Of a stretch of 64,000 nt of DNA, positions 54,887 through 64,000 are shown piece by piece. Origin of the DNA: Methanosphaera sp. BMS (lineage in GTDB: Archaea > Methanobacteriota > Methanobacteria > Methanobacteriales > Methanobacteriaceae). The notes beneath the pieces were generated by a model. That model saw only the letters and a program-made list of their open reading frames with translations, did not search any database and was not told the DNA's origin. Numbering within the stretch: position 1 is the stretch's first letter; each line of letters opens with the position of its first letter. The stretch is from assembly GCF_003268005.1 (NCBI RefSeq), contig NZ_CP014213.1, positions 2,439,501 through 2,503,500 of the forward strand. The letters run 5' to 3'. Made by a program: the position numbers and the translations under genes.

Positions 54887-55717
54887 TTATTTTCAAAAAT
54901 AACATTCTAAACAATATTAATATTTATAATAGACTTAATATTTATCACAATATTAATAAATAATGATATAAATCACTGTTTTAATAATTTAAACAAAGCC
55001 CTAATTAAATATTATAAAAACTTACCTAAAACTATTAAAATAATGAATAACAAATATATAATTATCAATTCAAAATAAAAAGAGTTTGTTATTTTTAGAT
55101 TAAAAAATAAAGATTAATTTATGCAATAATTTCTAATTAAAGTTTTAATAATACTTTAATTTCTGATTTAAGCAACCTGATTTTCAACAGCAACTAATTA
55201 TTCTTTAAAATCATGTTTACACTTGCTTCAAGTGTAACATGTAAATTTCAAGTGTAAAATTTATGTATTTTAGTATTTTAATTATTTAAAAAAGAGTTTT
55301 AAAAATATTTTTTTCATTTCAGTATAGGTTTTCTACAAAGCCATTTTAAGAATAAAAATGAAAAATATTAAATGTTGCTACTGGAAATATGTTTACTCAT
55401 ATAACTCAACTTTATATATTTCCAAGAACAAATAAATATAATAATATAAGATTAATTATTTTAAAATAATTATGTATCTAATAATTAATATTGACAAATA
55501 TTATAAACTATAATATCATAATAATAGGTATAAAATGAATTAACAAATTCATTATGGAAATAAAAATAGTTTTATCTGTTTTTTTCAAGTATCTATTATA
55601 ATAACTATTAAAAATAGTTTTTAACGATGGTGTTAACGTAATTATTTATAAAATAATTAAATAATACCAAAGTATTAAAAACTATATATTAATTTATAAT
55701 TATTGTGAGGGTGTTAA
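54887..55717. other. intergenic region with transposon end and ftsZ leader
   Basis: About 830 bp without a gene. It holds the right inverted repeat of the nested island at 55324-55342, its target duplication at 55343-55350, a palindrome at 55217-55237, and the AT-rich leader of ftsZ. The leader has a TATA-like stretch TATATATTAATTTATAA near 55683-55699, close to the start codon. Confidence 0.45.
55217..55258. promoter_or_regulatory. perfect palindrome plus third half-site
   Basis: TTACACTTG and CAAGTGTAA form a perfect 9-bp inverted repeat with a CTT centre (55217-55237), and CAAGTGTAA appears a third time at 55249-55257, 20 bases after the second. This looks like a transcription factor operator, or a part of the old IS end 65-85 bases away. 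No regulated gene is directly next to it; ftsZ starts about 460 bp downstream. Confidence 0.4.
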
Positions 55718-56866
55718 GTGAAATCTCTAATAAAAGATAGCTTAAATGATACAAAAGCTAAAACTACAGAAAGACCAAATATCGCTAGTTCAGGTCTAGA
55801 TGATGTAAACCAAAAATTAGTTGATATTATAAACAGAAGCAGAGCAAAAATATTTGTTATAGGAGCTGGTGGAGCAGGAAACAATACTATATCCCGTCTT
55901 GGTGAAATAGGTATTGAAGGAGCAGAAACTATTTCTATAAATACCGATGCACAAGATTTATTCTTCAGTAAATCCAATGAAAAAATATTAATCGGTGAAG
56001 AAACCTGTGGTGGATTAGGTGCAGGTGGAATTCCAGATGTTGGAGAAGCAAGTGCTGAAGAAAGTGAAGAAGAAATAAAAAGAATGATTGATGGAGCAGA
56101 CATGGTATTTGTTACTTGTGGACTCGGTGGTGGAACAGGAACAGGATCAGCACCAGTTATAAGTAGAATAGCACAAAAATGTGGAGCATTAACCATAGCT
56201 GTAGTTACAATGCCATTCAGTGCAGAAGGTTTAAGAAGAAGAGAAAATGCTGAAAAAGGACTTGAAAAATTACAAGCAGCAGCTGACACAGTATTGGTTA
56301 TTCCTAATGATAAATTATTGGAAGTAGCTCCAAGTCTACCAATAAATAAAGCATTCATGGTTTCAGATGAATTATTAGGAAGAGCCGTAAAAGGCATAAC
56401 AGAATTGATTACAAAACCAGGACTTGTAAGTTTAGACTTCGCAGACATAAAAAGCGTAATGAAAGACAGTGGAATGGCAATGATTGGTATGGGTGAATCA
56501 GATACCGGTGATAGAGCTATTGAATCAGTACATGAAGCTCTCAACAGTCCATTACTTGACTTAGACATATCCAACGCTAAAAGTGCACTTATTAACATAA
56601 CAGGTAGTAACGATCTAACATTAAATGAAGCTGAGAAAATAGTACAAATCGTAGCTGATGAATTAGACCCAGAAGCAAACATCATTTGGGGTACACAGAT
56701 ACAAGATGATCTTGCAAGCACTGTAAGAACAACTATTGTAGTAGCAGGTGTAAACTCTCCATCAATCCTTGGTTCATCAAATGATGGATATAAGGAAAAA
56801 CCACGTGGAGAAGAAAAATCAACATCAGATACGGACTTAGAAGGATTTATTGATGACGTATTCTAA
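55718..56866 (+). CDS. ftsZ: cell division GTPase FtsZ
   Basis: FtsZ builds the division ring. The 382-residue archaeal protein has [20 protein letters not shown] at the GTP site, the tubulin signature GGGTGTGS at residues 137-144, [20 protein letters not shown], and [17 protein letters not shown]. The C-terminal GTPase-activating NLDFAD-type region is [20 protein letters not shown]. The end [10 protein letters not shown] is the conserved C-terminal peptide for partner binding. The start is GTG at 55718 with GAGGGTG upstream. It leads the secE-spt5-ribosomal cluster. Confidence 0.96.
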   Translation: MKSLIKDSLNDTKAKTTERPNIASSGLDDVNQKLVDIINRSRAKIFVIGAGGAGNNTISRLGEIGIEGAETISINTDAQDLFFSKSNEKILIGEETCGGLGAGGIPDVGEASAEESEEEIKRMIDGADMVFVTCGLGGGTGTGSAPVISRIAQKCGALTIAVVTMPFSAEGLRRRENAEKGLEKLQAAADTVLVIPNDKLLEVAPSLPINKAFMVSDELLGRAVKGITELITKPGLVSLDFADIKSVMKDSGMAMIGMGESDTGDRAIESVHEALNSPLLDLDISNAKSALINITGSNDLTLNEAEKIVQIVADELDPEANIIWGTQIQDDLASTVRTTIVVAGVNSPSILGSSNDGYKEKPRGEEKSTSDTDLEGFIDDVF

Positions 56867-57269
56867 ATATGAGTTTCATATTTAATACCTCATTTTTTTT
56901 CTTGTAGGTAATACTATTTTTTATAGTTTTCTATTTTTCGTATTTTATTCATGCATAGCTTTTTAAGCACAGGGGCATGTTAAAAAAAATTTATGAATAT
57001 CAAAAAATATCATTAAAATTTTTAAAAAAATTCATTTGATCAAAACTCCTATAAATGTATGTAGTTTAACGTTAGGAGAATGAAAATAATTTTAAAAATT
57101 ATTTCATGGATGGATCATATGGTTATGTTTAAAAAACCCGATGATAAACTTATTTTCTACTTCTATAAAATAAAAAGATTTATTAATAGTTAGAAGTATA
57201 TATTATATATGATCCCTATCTTAGGTTTTAAATTTCTCATTTTATGAATTTTTAATGCAGGTAGTTATA
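56867..57269. other. intergenic between ftsZ and secE
   Basis: About 400 bp without a gene. T-rich stretches at 56890-56935 can end ftsZ. ATGAAAATAATTTT and AAAAATTATTTCAT at 57080-57107 form an inverted repeat of A/T pairs. A promoter for the secE operon is expected near 57190-57220, where TATATATTATATATG occurs. Confidence 0.4.
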
Positions 57270-57455
57270 ATGAATATAAACAAAGAATCAATAAGTAGTT
57301 TTTTAAAACAGTGTGAAAGAGTTTTACGAGTGTCCAAAAAACCTGATATGGATGAATACAAAACCGTAGCAAAAGTTACAGGTTTAGGTATTATAATTAT
57401 TGGGGTAATTGGATTCATAGTATCAATACTATCTCAAGTAATATTCTATTCATAA
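57270..57455 (+). CDS. secE: preprotein translocase subunit SecE (Sec61 gamma)
   Basis: A 61-residue single-span membrane protein of the Sec channel. An amphipathic helix (SISSFLKQCERVLRVSKKPD) with the family's R-KP-M-E pattern is followed by the membrane helix GLGIIIIGVIGFIVSILSQV. The ATG at 57270 is preferred over 57255 because AGGT lies before it. It stands just before spt5, the usual archaeal order. Confidence 0.93.
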   Translation: MNINKESISSFLKQCERVLRVSKKPDMDEYKTVAKVTGLGIIIIGVIGFIVSILSQVIFYS

Positions 57456-57537
57456 GCAAAATAATAGTAAAATAAGAGTATTCGTATACTCTTTATTCAA
57501 AATGAAGAAAGTTATCTCAAAGAGGAAAAGTGAAAAA

Positions 57538-57981
57538 ATGATATATGCAATGAGAGCAATAATGGGTCGTGAACAAGCGGCCGTAGATTTATTAGCACAA
57601 AGTGTTAAACATGAAGACTTAGGAATAACAGCAATTTTATTACCGGAAGGTATGAAAGGTTACTTCTTTGTTGAATCTACCAAAGTATTAGATATTAGGC
57701 ATCATGCATTAAAAGTTCCTAATTTGAGAGGTATAATCGAAGGCGAAGTATCTTTTGATGAAATTACTCAATATTTAAACCCAGAACCTGCTATGAGCAA
57801 TATAGTCAAAGGCAGTATTGTTGAATTAACTTCTGGTCCGTTTAAAGATGAAAAAGCAAAAGTTGTTCGTGTCGATGAAGCCAGAGAAGACGTGGTATTG
57901 GAGTTAATTGAAGCAGCAGTCCCAATACCAGTTACCGTCAAGGGTGACCAAATCAGATTAATACAAAAGGAGGCTGAATAG
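57538..57981 (+). CDS. spt5: transcription elongation factor Spt5 (NusG-like)
   Basis: Spt5 with Spt4 holds RNA polymerase on the template. The 147-residue protein starts [20 protein letters not shown], the NGN domain, followed by [10 protein letters not shown] and [20 protein letters not shown] with the KOW domain and its continuation [21 protein letters not shown] start at ATG 57538 where the family begins; the ATG at 57502 adds a basic tail and has no ribosome site. The rpl11 GTG overlaps its stop. Confidence 0.94.
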   Translation: MIYAMRAIMGREQAAVDLLAQSVKHEDLGITAILLPEGMKGYFFVESTKVLDIRHHALKVPNLRGIIEGEVSFDEITQYLNPEPAMSNIVKGSIVELTSGPFKDEKAKVVRVDEAREDVVLELIEAAVPIPVTVKGDQIRLIQKEAE

Positions 57982-58463
57982 TGGCTAGTCAAACTATTGA
58001 AATCCTAGTGGATGGTGGAAAAGCCACACCGGGACCACCATTAGGTCCAGCTATAGGTCCATTAGGTATTAATATGATGCAAGTTGTTGAAGAAATCAAC
58101 AAAAAAACTGCTGATTTCAGTGGTATGAAAGTACCAGTAAAAATAACTGCTGATATGGATACTAAAGAATTTGAAGTATCTGTAGGAACACCACCTACAA
58201 CAGCTCTAGTTCTTGAAGAATTAGGTATACAAAGTGGTTCACATGAACCAGGTACTGAAGTAGCAGCTGATTTCACAGTTGAACAAGCATTTAAAGTTGC
58301 AAGAATGAAATTCGATGACTTACTTGCAAACGATTACAAACACGCAGTTAAAGAAGTAATCGGTACATGTGTAAGTATGGGTATAAACGTTGAAGGTAAA
58401 GACGGACGTGAAACTCAAAAAGACATCGATAATGGAGATTATGACGATGTATTTGCACAGTAA
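57981..58463 (+). CDS. rpl11: 50S ribosomal protein L11
   Basis: Part of the GTPase-associated centre of the large subunit. The 160-residue archaeal L11 starts [20 protein letters not shown] and continues [20 protein letters not shown], the family signature, with [19 protein letters not shown] and a C-terminal rRNA-binding part. The start is GTG 57981, which overlaps the spt5 stop by one base and has AGGAGG upstream. Confidence 0.97.
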   Translation: MASQTIEILVDGGKATPGPPLGPAIGPLGINMMQVVEEINKKTADFSGMKVPVKITADMDTKEFEVSVGTPPTTALVLEELGIQSGSHEPGTEVAADFTVEQAFKVARMKFDDLLANDYKHAVKEVIGTCVSMGINVEGKDGRETQKDIDNGDYDDVFAQ

Positions 58464-58621
58464 ATACTTCGTTAGGTTTTTGTAACTAATATTATTATTT
58501 AATGATATATTAATCTAAATGATTAGACTTTAAATATAAAAATTTTATACAATGTACGTGGTACATATTTTATACACGTTGGACTCGATGATTGATTCAT
58601 CGGTTCATTGGAGGAAATTGA
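58464..58621 (+). promoter_or_regulatory. leader before rpl1
   Basis: A 158-bp gap breaks the otherwise tight ribosomal cluster. It holds TGTACGTGGTACA (58553-58565), a 5-bp palindrome with a 3-base centre, and GATGATTGATTCATC near 58587-58601, a 5-bp stem. Methanococcus L1 is known to repress its own operon by binding mRNA near the start of rpl1; whether these stems form such a site is inference. A separate promoter is equally possible. Confidence 0.35.
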
Positions 58622-59260
58622 ATGTCACAAGAAATTGAAGAAGCAGTGAAGAAGGTTTTAGAAGAATCAAAACCGAGAAACTTCACACAGTCTATTGATG
58701 TGGTCATAACCATCAACGATTTAGACGTAAACAAACCAGAAAACCGTTTAGATGAAGAAGTGCTTCTCCCTAATGGACGTGGAAAAGATGTAACAGTTGC
58801 ATTTATTGCTGAAGGTGAATTAGCATACCAGGCTGAAAAAGCTGGTGCAGACATTGTAATTGACAAAGAAAAATTAGAAGAATTAGGTAAAAACAGACCT
58901 GAAGCTAAAAAATTAGCAAACACCTATGATTTCTTTGTTGCACAAGCAGATTTAATGCCAACAGTTGGTAGATTCTTAGGACCAGTTTTAGGGCCTAGGA
59001 AAAAAATGCCTAAACCAATTCCAGCAAGTGCAAATCCAGAAGTTATATTAGGAAGACTCAAAAGCACAGTTAAAATAAGAGTGAAAGACCAACCATTAAT
59101 ACAATCTATTGTAGGATCAGAAGATATGACTGAAGCTCAAATAGCTGAAAATATTGATGCTGTAATAGATGTTCTTGATAGAAATCTAGAACAAGGTTCC
59201 AAACAAATTAAGGCAATGTACTTAAAAACAACAATGGGACCTGTAACGAGGGTGATTTAG
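58622..59260 (+). CDS. rpl1: 50S ribosomal protein L1
   Basis: L1 forms the movable stalk at the tRNA exit side and in methanogens also regulates its own operon. The 212-residue protein begins [20 protein letters not shown], has the RNA-binding [40 protein letters not shown] and [20 protein letters not shown], and ends [15 protein letters not shown] precedes the ATG. The rpl10 start follows the stop directly. Confidence 0.97.
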   Translation: MSQEIEEAVKKVLEESKPRNFTQSIDVVITINDLDVNKPENRLDEEVLLPNGRGKDVTVAFIAEGELAYQAEKAGADIVIDKEKLEELGKNRPEAKKLANTYDFFVAQADLMPTVGRFLGPVLGPRKKMPKPIPASANPEVILGRLKSTVKIRVKDQPLIQSIVGSEDMTEAQIAENIDAVIDVLDRNLEQGSKQIKAMYLKTTMGPVTRVI

Positions 59261-60259
<999 letters not shown>

Positions 60260-60299
60260 TTTGGCTTTGATTTAAGGAATTAATTGTAATCTTTTTGTA

Positions 60300-60398
60300 G
60301 TTAGGGGTTACTTTTAATATATATATAAAAAAAGATTAAAAAAATAAAAAATTTAAAACTACAAAAAACATATATATAAATTAAAAAGGTGTATTAAC
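60300..60398 (+). promoter_or_regulatory. probable separate promoter for rpl12
   Basis: Between rpl10 and rpl12 lies 139 bp with TTTTAATATATATATAAAA (60312-60330) and a further TATATATAAATT near 60369. These fit archaeal TATA boxes. L12 is needed in several copies per ribosome, so its own promoter would make sense; this is inference. Confidence 0.4.
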
Positions 60399-60707
60399 AT
60401 GGAATACGTATACGCAGCATTATTATTAAACGCAGCAGACAAAGATATTAATGAAGAAAACGTAGCAGCTATTTTATCAGCAGCTGGAGTAGATGCAGAC
60501 GATGCTAGAATCAAAGCTTTAATCGCAGCATTAGAAGATGTTGACATTGAAGAAGCTATCGCAACAGCAGCAGTAGCAGCACCTGCAGCAGGAGCAGCAG
60601 CACCTGCAGCAGCAGCAGAAGCTGAAGAAGAAGTAGTTGAAGAAGAAGAAGATGAAGAAGACGAAGAAGAAGTAGCAGCAGCAGGTCTTGGTGCTTTATT
60701 CGGATAA
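60399..60707 (+). CDS. rpl12: 50S ribosomal protein L12 (P1 type)
   Basis: The multi-copy stalk protein that recruits translation factors. The 102-residue archaeal form starts [20 protein letters not shown] and has the dimerisation helices [20 protein letters not shown] and [16 protein letters not shown], an Ala-rich hinge, an acidic stretch, and the factor-binding tail [17 protein letters not shown] precedes the ATG. It ends the cluster. Confidence 0.97.
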   Translation: MEYVYAALLLNAADKDINEENVAAILSAAGVDADDARIKALIAALEDVDIEEAIATAAVAAPAAGAAAPAAAAEAEEEVVEEEEDEEDEEEVAAAGLGALFG

Positions 60708-61247
60708 GTTCATTATCCATCTTCTTTTTAATCTTTTTTTCTTATGTTAATTAATCAGTTCTATTTTTATTTTTAACTTGTCAGATCTATTTTTTACTTA
60801 TCTTATCCCAAATTCAATTTATAATTATTTGTATTATGGATTTTCCTTTTAAACCATTAACGTTTATATTATCTAACTGTCCTTTTTTACAGAAAATAAT
60901 CATGTCCCAATATATGTCTATACCTAACTGATTTTTCATTTACTTGTTATGTGAAAAATTTTTCAGAATAAGACCTCATCATTACCCATCGTAAATTTTC
61001 AGTTTTTTCAACGATTATTCAAATCATTATATTCAAAAACATCTTTAATATAACGCTAAGTTATGGTGAATGTAATTGATATAATTAAACATGTGACGAA
61101 TATAACTAATTACATCATCATTTTTATTATTATGATACTTGAACATATACATCATGCAACACAATAATTGAAAAATAATAACAGATAACTGTCAATGCTT
61201 AAAAAATCATCCGACCACGTCGGTTAAAAAAAGGGAAAAGTGGGTGG
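60708..61247. other. intergenic between rpl12 and the adhesin-like gene
   Basis: About 540 bp. T-rich stretches after 60715 suit termination of rpl12. No gene or repeat was seen in 60800-61190. A GC stem at 61211-61223 belongs to the end of the adhesin-like gene. Confidence 0.4.
61195..61247 (-). terminator. hairpin terminator of the adhesin-like gene
   Basis: On the minus strand, 24 bases after the stop codon, CCGAC and GTCGG form a stem with loop GTG, followed by ATGATTTTTTAAG. The GC stem stands out in AT-rich DNA and the T run follows directly. Confidence 0.5.
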
Positions 61248-64000
61248 TTAGTTTGTTATCTTAATTTTTGTCGTACTATTTCTTTGTGACTCGTAGGCCA
61301 GTCTGTCCTGTGTTATGACTTCAATCGTGGCGTAGTTCTTGGATGCCGGTACGGGGATATTTTTAAGGTTTAATATTCCATCGGTTGTGTAGAAGTACTG
61401 TACATGGGTACCGTTTTTGAGTGTTACCCCATTAACTTTTATTATGAGTTTATTCGGTCCAGTAACCACATTGCCAAGGTAGTCTTTGATGGTAATCTTC
61501 ATGGATAAAGTGTGTGTCTTGTTGTTTATCGTAGCATTGACTAGGTTGATTGTTATGTCGGATCTTTCTAGTTGGAATGTTGTCGTGTTTTTGATGTTAT
61601 CTGCGTAGTTTTTGTTGTAGTATACTGCTAGTATTGTATGGTTCTTTGGTGTCATGGTCTTGGTGTCGGTTACGCATGATAATCCTAGGGGTACGGTGTA
61701 GTTTATCGTTGCCACGCCGTTTACTACTTTGACTTTAAGCATTTGGCCATTCGCATCTTTGAGTGTTACTCCGTTTATCTTGAAGTATACGAAGTCATCA
61801 CCTGAAGATATTAAGTTGGTTGTTTTTTTACCACCAGTGGTGTCATATATTTTAGCGGTTATTGTCAGGTTCTGTCCCTGCTTAATTTTTTTCGTATTTG
61901 TTGTTACTGTTATCGTTGCTGTTCTAGGTTTTGGTGTTATTTTAGTGGTTGTGCTGTTTGATGCTGTGTAGTCCGTGTTTTCTATGTAGTGTGCTGTGAT
62001 TTGATTTGCATTTCTCATACTGGAATCGGCCGTTATAGTTGCAGTTGCAACACCGTTTACTACTTTTATCTTGAGTGGGTTGTCACTACCGGATAGTTTA
62101 CAGTTATCCTTGATTGTCACACCGTTTAGTTTAAAGATTACATTTCCATTATTGACTGCTATTGCATTTGATGCAGTTACTTTTGCTGTAAGTGTGATTT
62201 CATCTCCAAGATATGCCGTAACAGTATTTATCGTAGTCTTTGTCGTAATCTTTTTGACATCAATCGTATTGCTTTTGGATGTATTACTATAAGTTTTTGA
62301 GCCGATATATGTCACATTTAATATGTTTTTGCCCGCCGGCAAAGTCAGTGATTGTATCAACATTCCTTTGCTGTCAGTAGTTGCATTTATTGTCGTTTTG
62401 TTTGGTAAGATTATTCTTATCTGTGCATTTGCTATTTTTTTACCACTTGTCTTATCGCTAACTGTTATGTTTACAGCTGTATTGTTTACAGTGTTGTTTA
62501 TTGTCGTTAGGGTTAATGTTACTGCACGTTTCTGAACGTTGACATTGTTTAAGGTACATTGGCTGGTGTTATATATCTCGGTTTCCATGAATTTTACCGT
62601 CAGATTATATGAACCACTTTCATTTAAGCTTGTTATGATGGTGGTGTTTGCTCCGGTAATTACAGCATTTGCAACCTTTTTCTTGGTTTTCATGTTTATT
62701 ACTTCAATGTTTCCTCTTGTTATAGGTTGTTTTGTTATCTTATCAGTCACATTCACAGTTAAAGTGACGTTTCCAGCAGTATTATTCGTTAATGCTGCAG
62801 TTGTAGTGCTTTCTTGTTTTTTAACAGCTATTGTAATGTTCTTTGTTGCAGATTTTGTTGTGGCGGTTTCATTAATTTTCACTGTTATTGGGTTTTTGCC
62901 TGCTTGTACAGGAGCTTGTACTTCATAGTTACCTTTATCATCTGTAGTTGTTTCATAGATTCCATTGCCTATTTCTACTCTTACAGGTGTGTTTGCTACT
63001 GGGTTATCATCTTCATCTGTTACAGTTCCATTTATTGTGGTGTTCTGTCCAGCTTTAGCATCAGTTGTTTCAATTGATATGGTAGGTGTCTGTTTTACTA
63101 CTTCAAATTCTGCGTCTTCACTTGCATCTTCATATAATTCTGAATCTGCTATTTCAACTGTTATGTTGTTTGTTCCACCAATTTCTGTAGGTATTTTTAA
63201 TGTGAATTTACCTTCATAATCTGTTGTTACTGGGTATTCAGCACAGTTTACACTTACAGTTAGGTCTTCATTTGCTACTGGTACTTCTGTGTTGTTGTTG
63301 TTTGTTATTGTACCAGTTATGGTTACATTGTTACCTACTTTGACTGGATCAATTTCATCGATTTCGATGCTTACTTCTGCTTTGACTACTTCGAATTCAT
63401 CTACTTCAGAGTTGTAACCGTTATAGACAGCTACTACTGTGAATTCTCCAGTTGTTTCTGGTGTGTAGTCTAAGCTGAATTGACCTTCATCATCTAGGAC
63501 TGCTTTTCCAACTAGTTCATCGTTGACGTATATTTCAACTTCTCCATCGGTTACTGGTTCTTCGTCTTTTGTCACGTCACCAGTAAAGCTTACAGTTTCA
63601 CCATATACGAATGTGTTTTCTGCTTGTTCGTTTAGGTTTACAATATATCCTTCATCTGGCTCGATTACTACCCATATATAACCTTGTTCTAACTCTTCAG
63701 AGTATAATTCGGATGGGTTATATTTGTTGTTACCATAGAATGTAGCATATCCATAGTAATCTAAATCTTCACCAGTTTCGTTTGCTACGATTGTGGTTGC
63801 TTTGAAGTATCCGTTATCGTTTGTTCTTACGTTTTCTTCTACTAGAAGACGACCTTCACTTGATTCAATAAGTACGTGTACTGTTGCACCAGCTACTGGT
63901 TTACCATCAACATCTACTAATGTAGCGTTGAATGTGAATGGCTGTCCACTTATTACTGTTACAACGTATTCATCGTTGGCTACTAAGAATTTTGTATCAA
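61248..64000 (-). CDS. adhesin-like surface protein with Ig-type repeats, 5' end outside window
   Basis: The minus-strand frame is open from the right edge to the stop at 61248, more than 917 residues; the apparent start at 63575 is only an internal GTG. It consists of repeated Ig-like beta domains of about 80-95 residues: several with DGKPVAGATVHVLIE or PVTDGEVEIYVNDELVGKAV motifs, then a series with TTINTVTAYLGDEITLTAKV and NGVATATITADSSMR. Asn/Thr-rich composition with many glycosylation sequons fits the large surface proteins of gut methanogens. The end KIKITN lacks a membrane anchor, so attachment is unclear. Confidence 0.85.
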   Translation of the reverse strand, partial: DTKFLVANDEYVVTVISGQPFTFNATLVDVDGKPVAGATVHVLIESSEGRLLVEENVRTNDNGYFKATTIVANETGEDLDYYGYATFYGNNKYNPSELYSEELEQGYIWVVIEPDEGYIVNLNEQAENTFVYGETVSFTGDVTKDEEPVTDGEVEIYVNDELVGKAVLDDEGQFSLDYTPETTGEFTVVAVYNGYNSEVDEFEVVKAEVSIEIDEIDPVKVGNNVTITGTITNNNNTEVPVANEDLTVSVNCAEYPVTTDYEGKFTLKIPTEIGGTNNITVEIADSELYEDASEDAEFEVVKQTPTISIETTDAKAGQNTTINGTVTDEDDNPVANTPVRVEIGNGIYETTTDDKGNYEVQAPVQAGKNPITVKINETATTKSATKNITIAVKKQESTTTAALTNNTAGNVTLTVNVTDKITKQPITRGNIEVINMKTKKKVANAVITGANTTIITSLNESGSYNLTVKFMETEIYNTSQCTLNNVNVQKRAVTLTLTTINNTVNNTAVNITVSDKTSGKKIANAQIRIILPNKTTINATTDSKGMLIQSLTLPAGKNILNVTYIGSKTYSNTSKSNTIDVKKITTKTTINTVTAYLGDEITLTAKVTASNAIAVNNGNVIFKLNGVTIKDNCKLSGSDNPLKIKVVNGVATATITADSSMRNANQITAHYIENTDYTASNSTTTKITPKPRTATITVTTNTKKIKQGQNLTITAKIYDTTGGKKTTNLISSGDDFVYFKINGVTLKDANGQMLKVKVVNGVATINYTVPLGLSCVTDTKTMTPKNHTILAVYYNKNYADNIKNTTTFQLERSDITINLVNATINNKTHTLSMKITIKDYLGNVVTGPNKLIIKVNGVTLKNGTHVQYFYTTDGILNLKNIPVPASKNYATIEVITQDRLAYESQRNSTTKIKITN

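Larger units (their letters stand above)
50805..55350. mobile_element. nested mobile-element island with 8-bp target duplication
   Basis: ATTTTAAG occurs directly before the left inverted repeat (50805-50812) and directly after the right one (55343-55350). The left repeat from 50813 reads GGCTCTGTAGAAAACCT; the complement of the right end from 55342 reads GGCTTTGTAGAAAACCT, 16 of 17 equal. Inside lie tnpB, a decayed DGTGF-type transposase, and an ISNCY-like element. A third related end, GACTCTGTAGAAATCCC, starts at 52299, close to the end of the decayed transposase and in the same direction as the left one. I read this as one IS that later received other elements. Confidence 0.7.

Noticed and set aside
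55714-56721. 335-codon minus-strand frame opposite ftsZ
   Set aside because: Complement of the Gly- and Ala-rich ftsZ coding sequence; composition and lack of a start signal point to a shadow frame.

Overview
The window looks like a piece of a very AT-rich methanogenic archaeon of the order Methanobacteriales, most probably a Methanosphaera-type genome. The reasons are gene content and base composition: a split family B DNA polymerase small subunit (PolB2), TFE, Spt5, archaeal L10/L12 stalk proteins, geranylgeranylglyceryl phosphate synthase, a Mur-ligase homologue as used for pseudomurein, phosphosulfolactate synthase for coenzyme M, TfuA, and a complete F420-reducing hydrogenase operon. No species can be proven from the window alone.

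Layout. 1-2750: transposase scrap, HxlR regulator, AAA_14/DUF4143 ATPase behind three operator-like palindromes spaced about 40 bp, and a GNAT acetyltransferase. 2813-6373: two IS1182-like elements abutting with no gap, one with an intact transposase and one killed by in-frame stops. 6401-10917: an unknown gene, then frhA-frhD-frhG-frhB on the minus strand. 11337-12181: small broken genes around one intact 88-residue protein that has a broken sister copy next to it. 12370-17968: UDP-amino-sugar genes (GlmU-like, GlmM), archaeal phosphoglycerate mutase, a DUF92 membrane protein and S3Ae. 18430-34578: mixed housekeeping genes (primase-like protein, NifX-like, flavodoxin-fold oxidoreductase, DUF116, Tsr3 with a short overlooked L40e, GGGP synthase, DUF169, MobA-like, secreted protein, Mur ligase, HypD, PmbA/TldD-like, a zinc-ribbon membrane protein with 12 EEVP repeats, ABC1/UbiB kinase, PolB2 and S8e).

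34850-42550 is an accessory block: an ISL3/ISNCY-like transposase pseudogene, a 1000-residue surface protein with five chitobiase C-terminal-like repeats and an odd start codon, a membrane protein coupled to it, a tnpB fragment, and a second transposase pseudogene. 43133-50681 holds hypE, an RDD membrane protein, serS, a four-CBS protein, a TFE-HD-TfuA operon and comA. 50805-55350 is a nest of mobile elements: outer inverted repeats with a perfect 8-bp target duplication enclose an intact tnpB with a GC-rich RNA-like segment directly behind it, a decayed DGTGF-type transposase, and an intact ISNCY-like transposase. 55718-60707 is the cluster ftsZ, secE, spt5, rpl11, rpl1, rpl10, rpl12. 61248 to the right edge is the C-terminal part of an Ig-repeat adhesin-like protein whose start lies outside the window.

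The hydrogenase theme links distant parts: frhADGB makes the enzyme, FrhD processes FrhA, and HypD and HypE build the Fe(CN)2CO ligand set. The most interesting unexplained signals are the putative omega RNA behind tnpB, the nested transposon with its intact target duplication, the palindrome array before the ATPase, and the non-canonical start of the large surface protein. No CRISPR array, rRNA or tRNA was seen.
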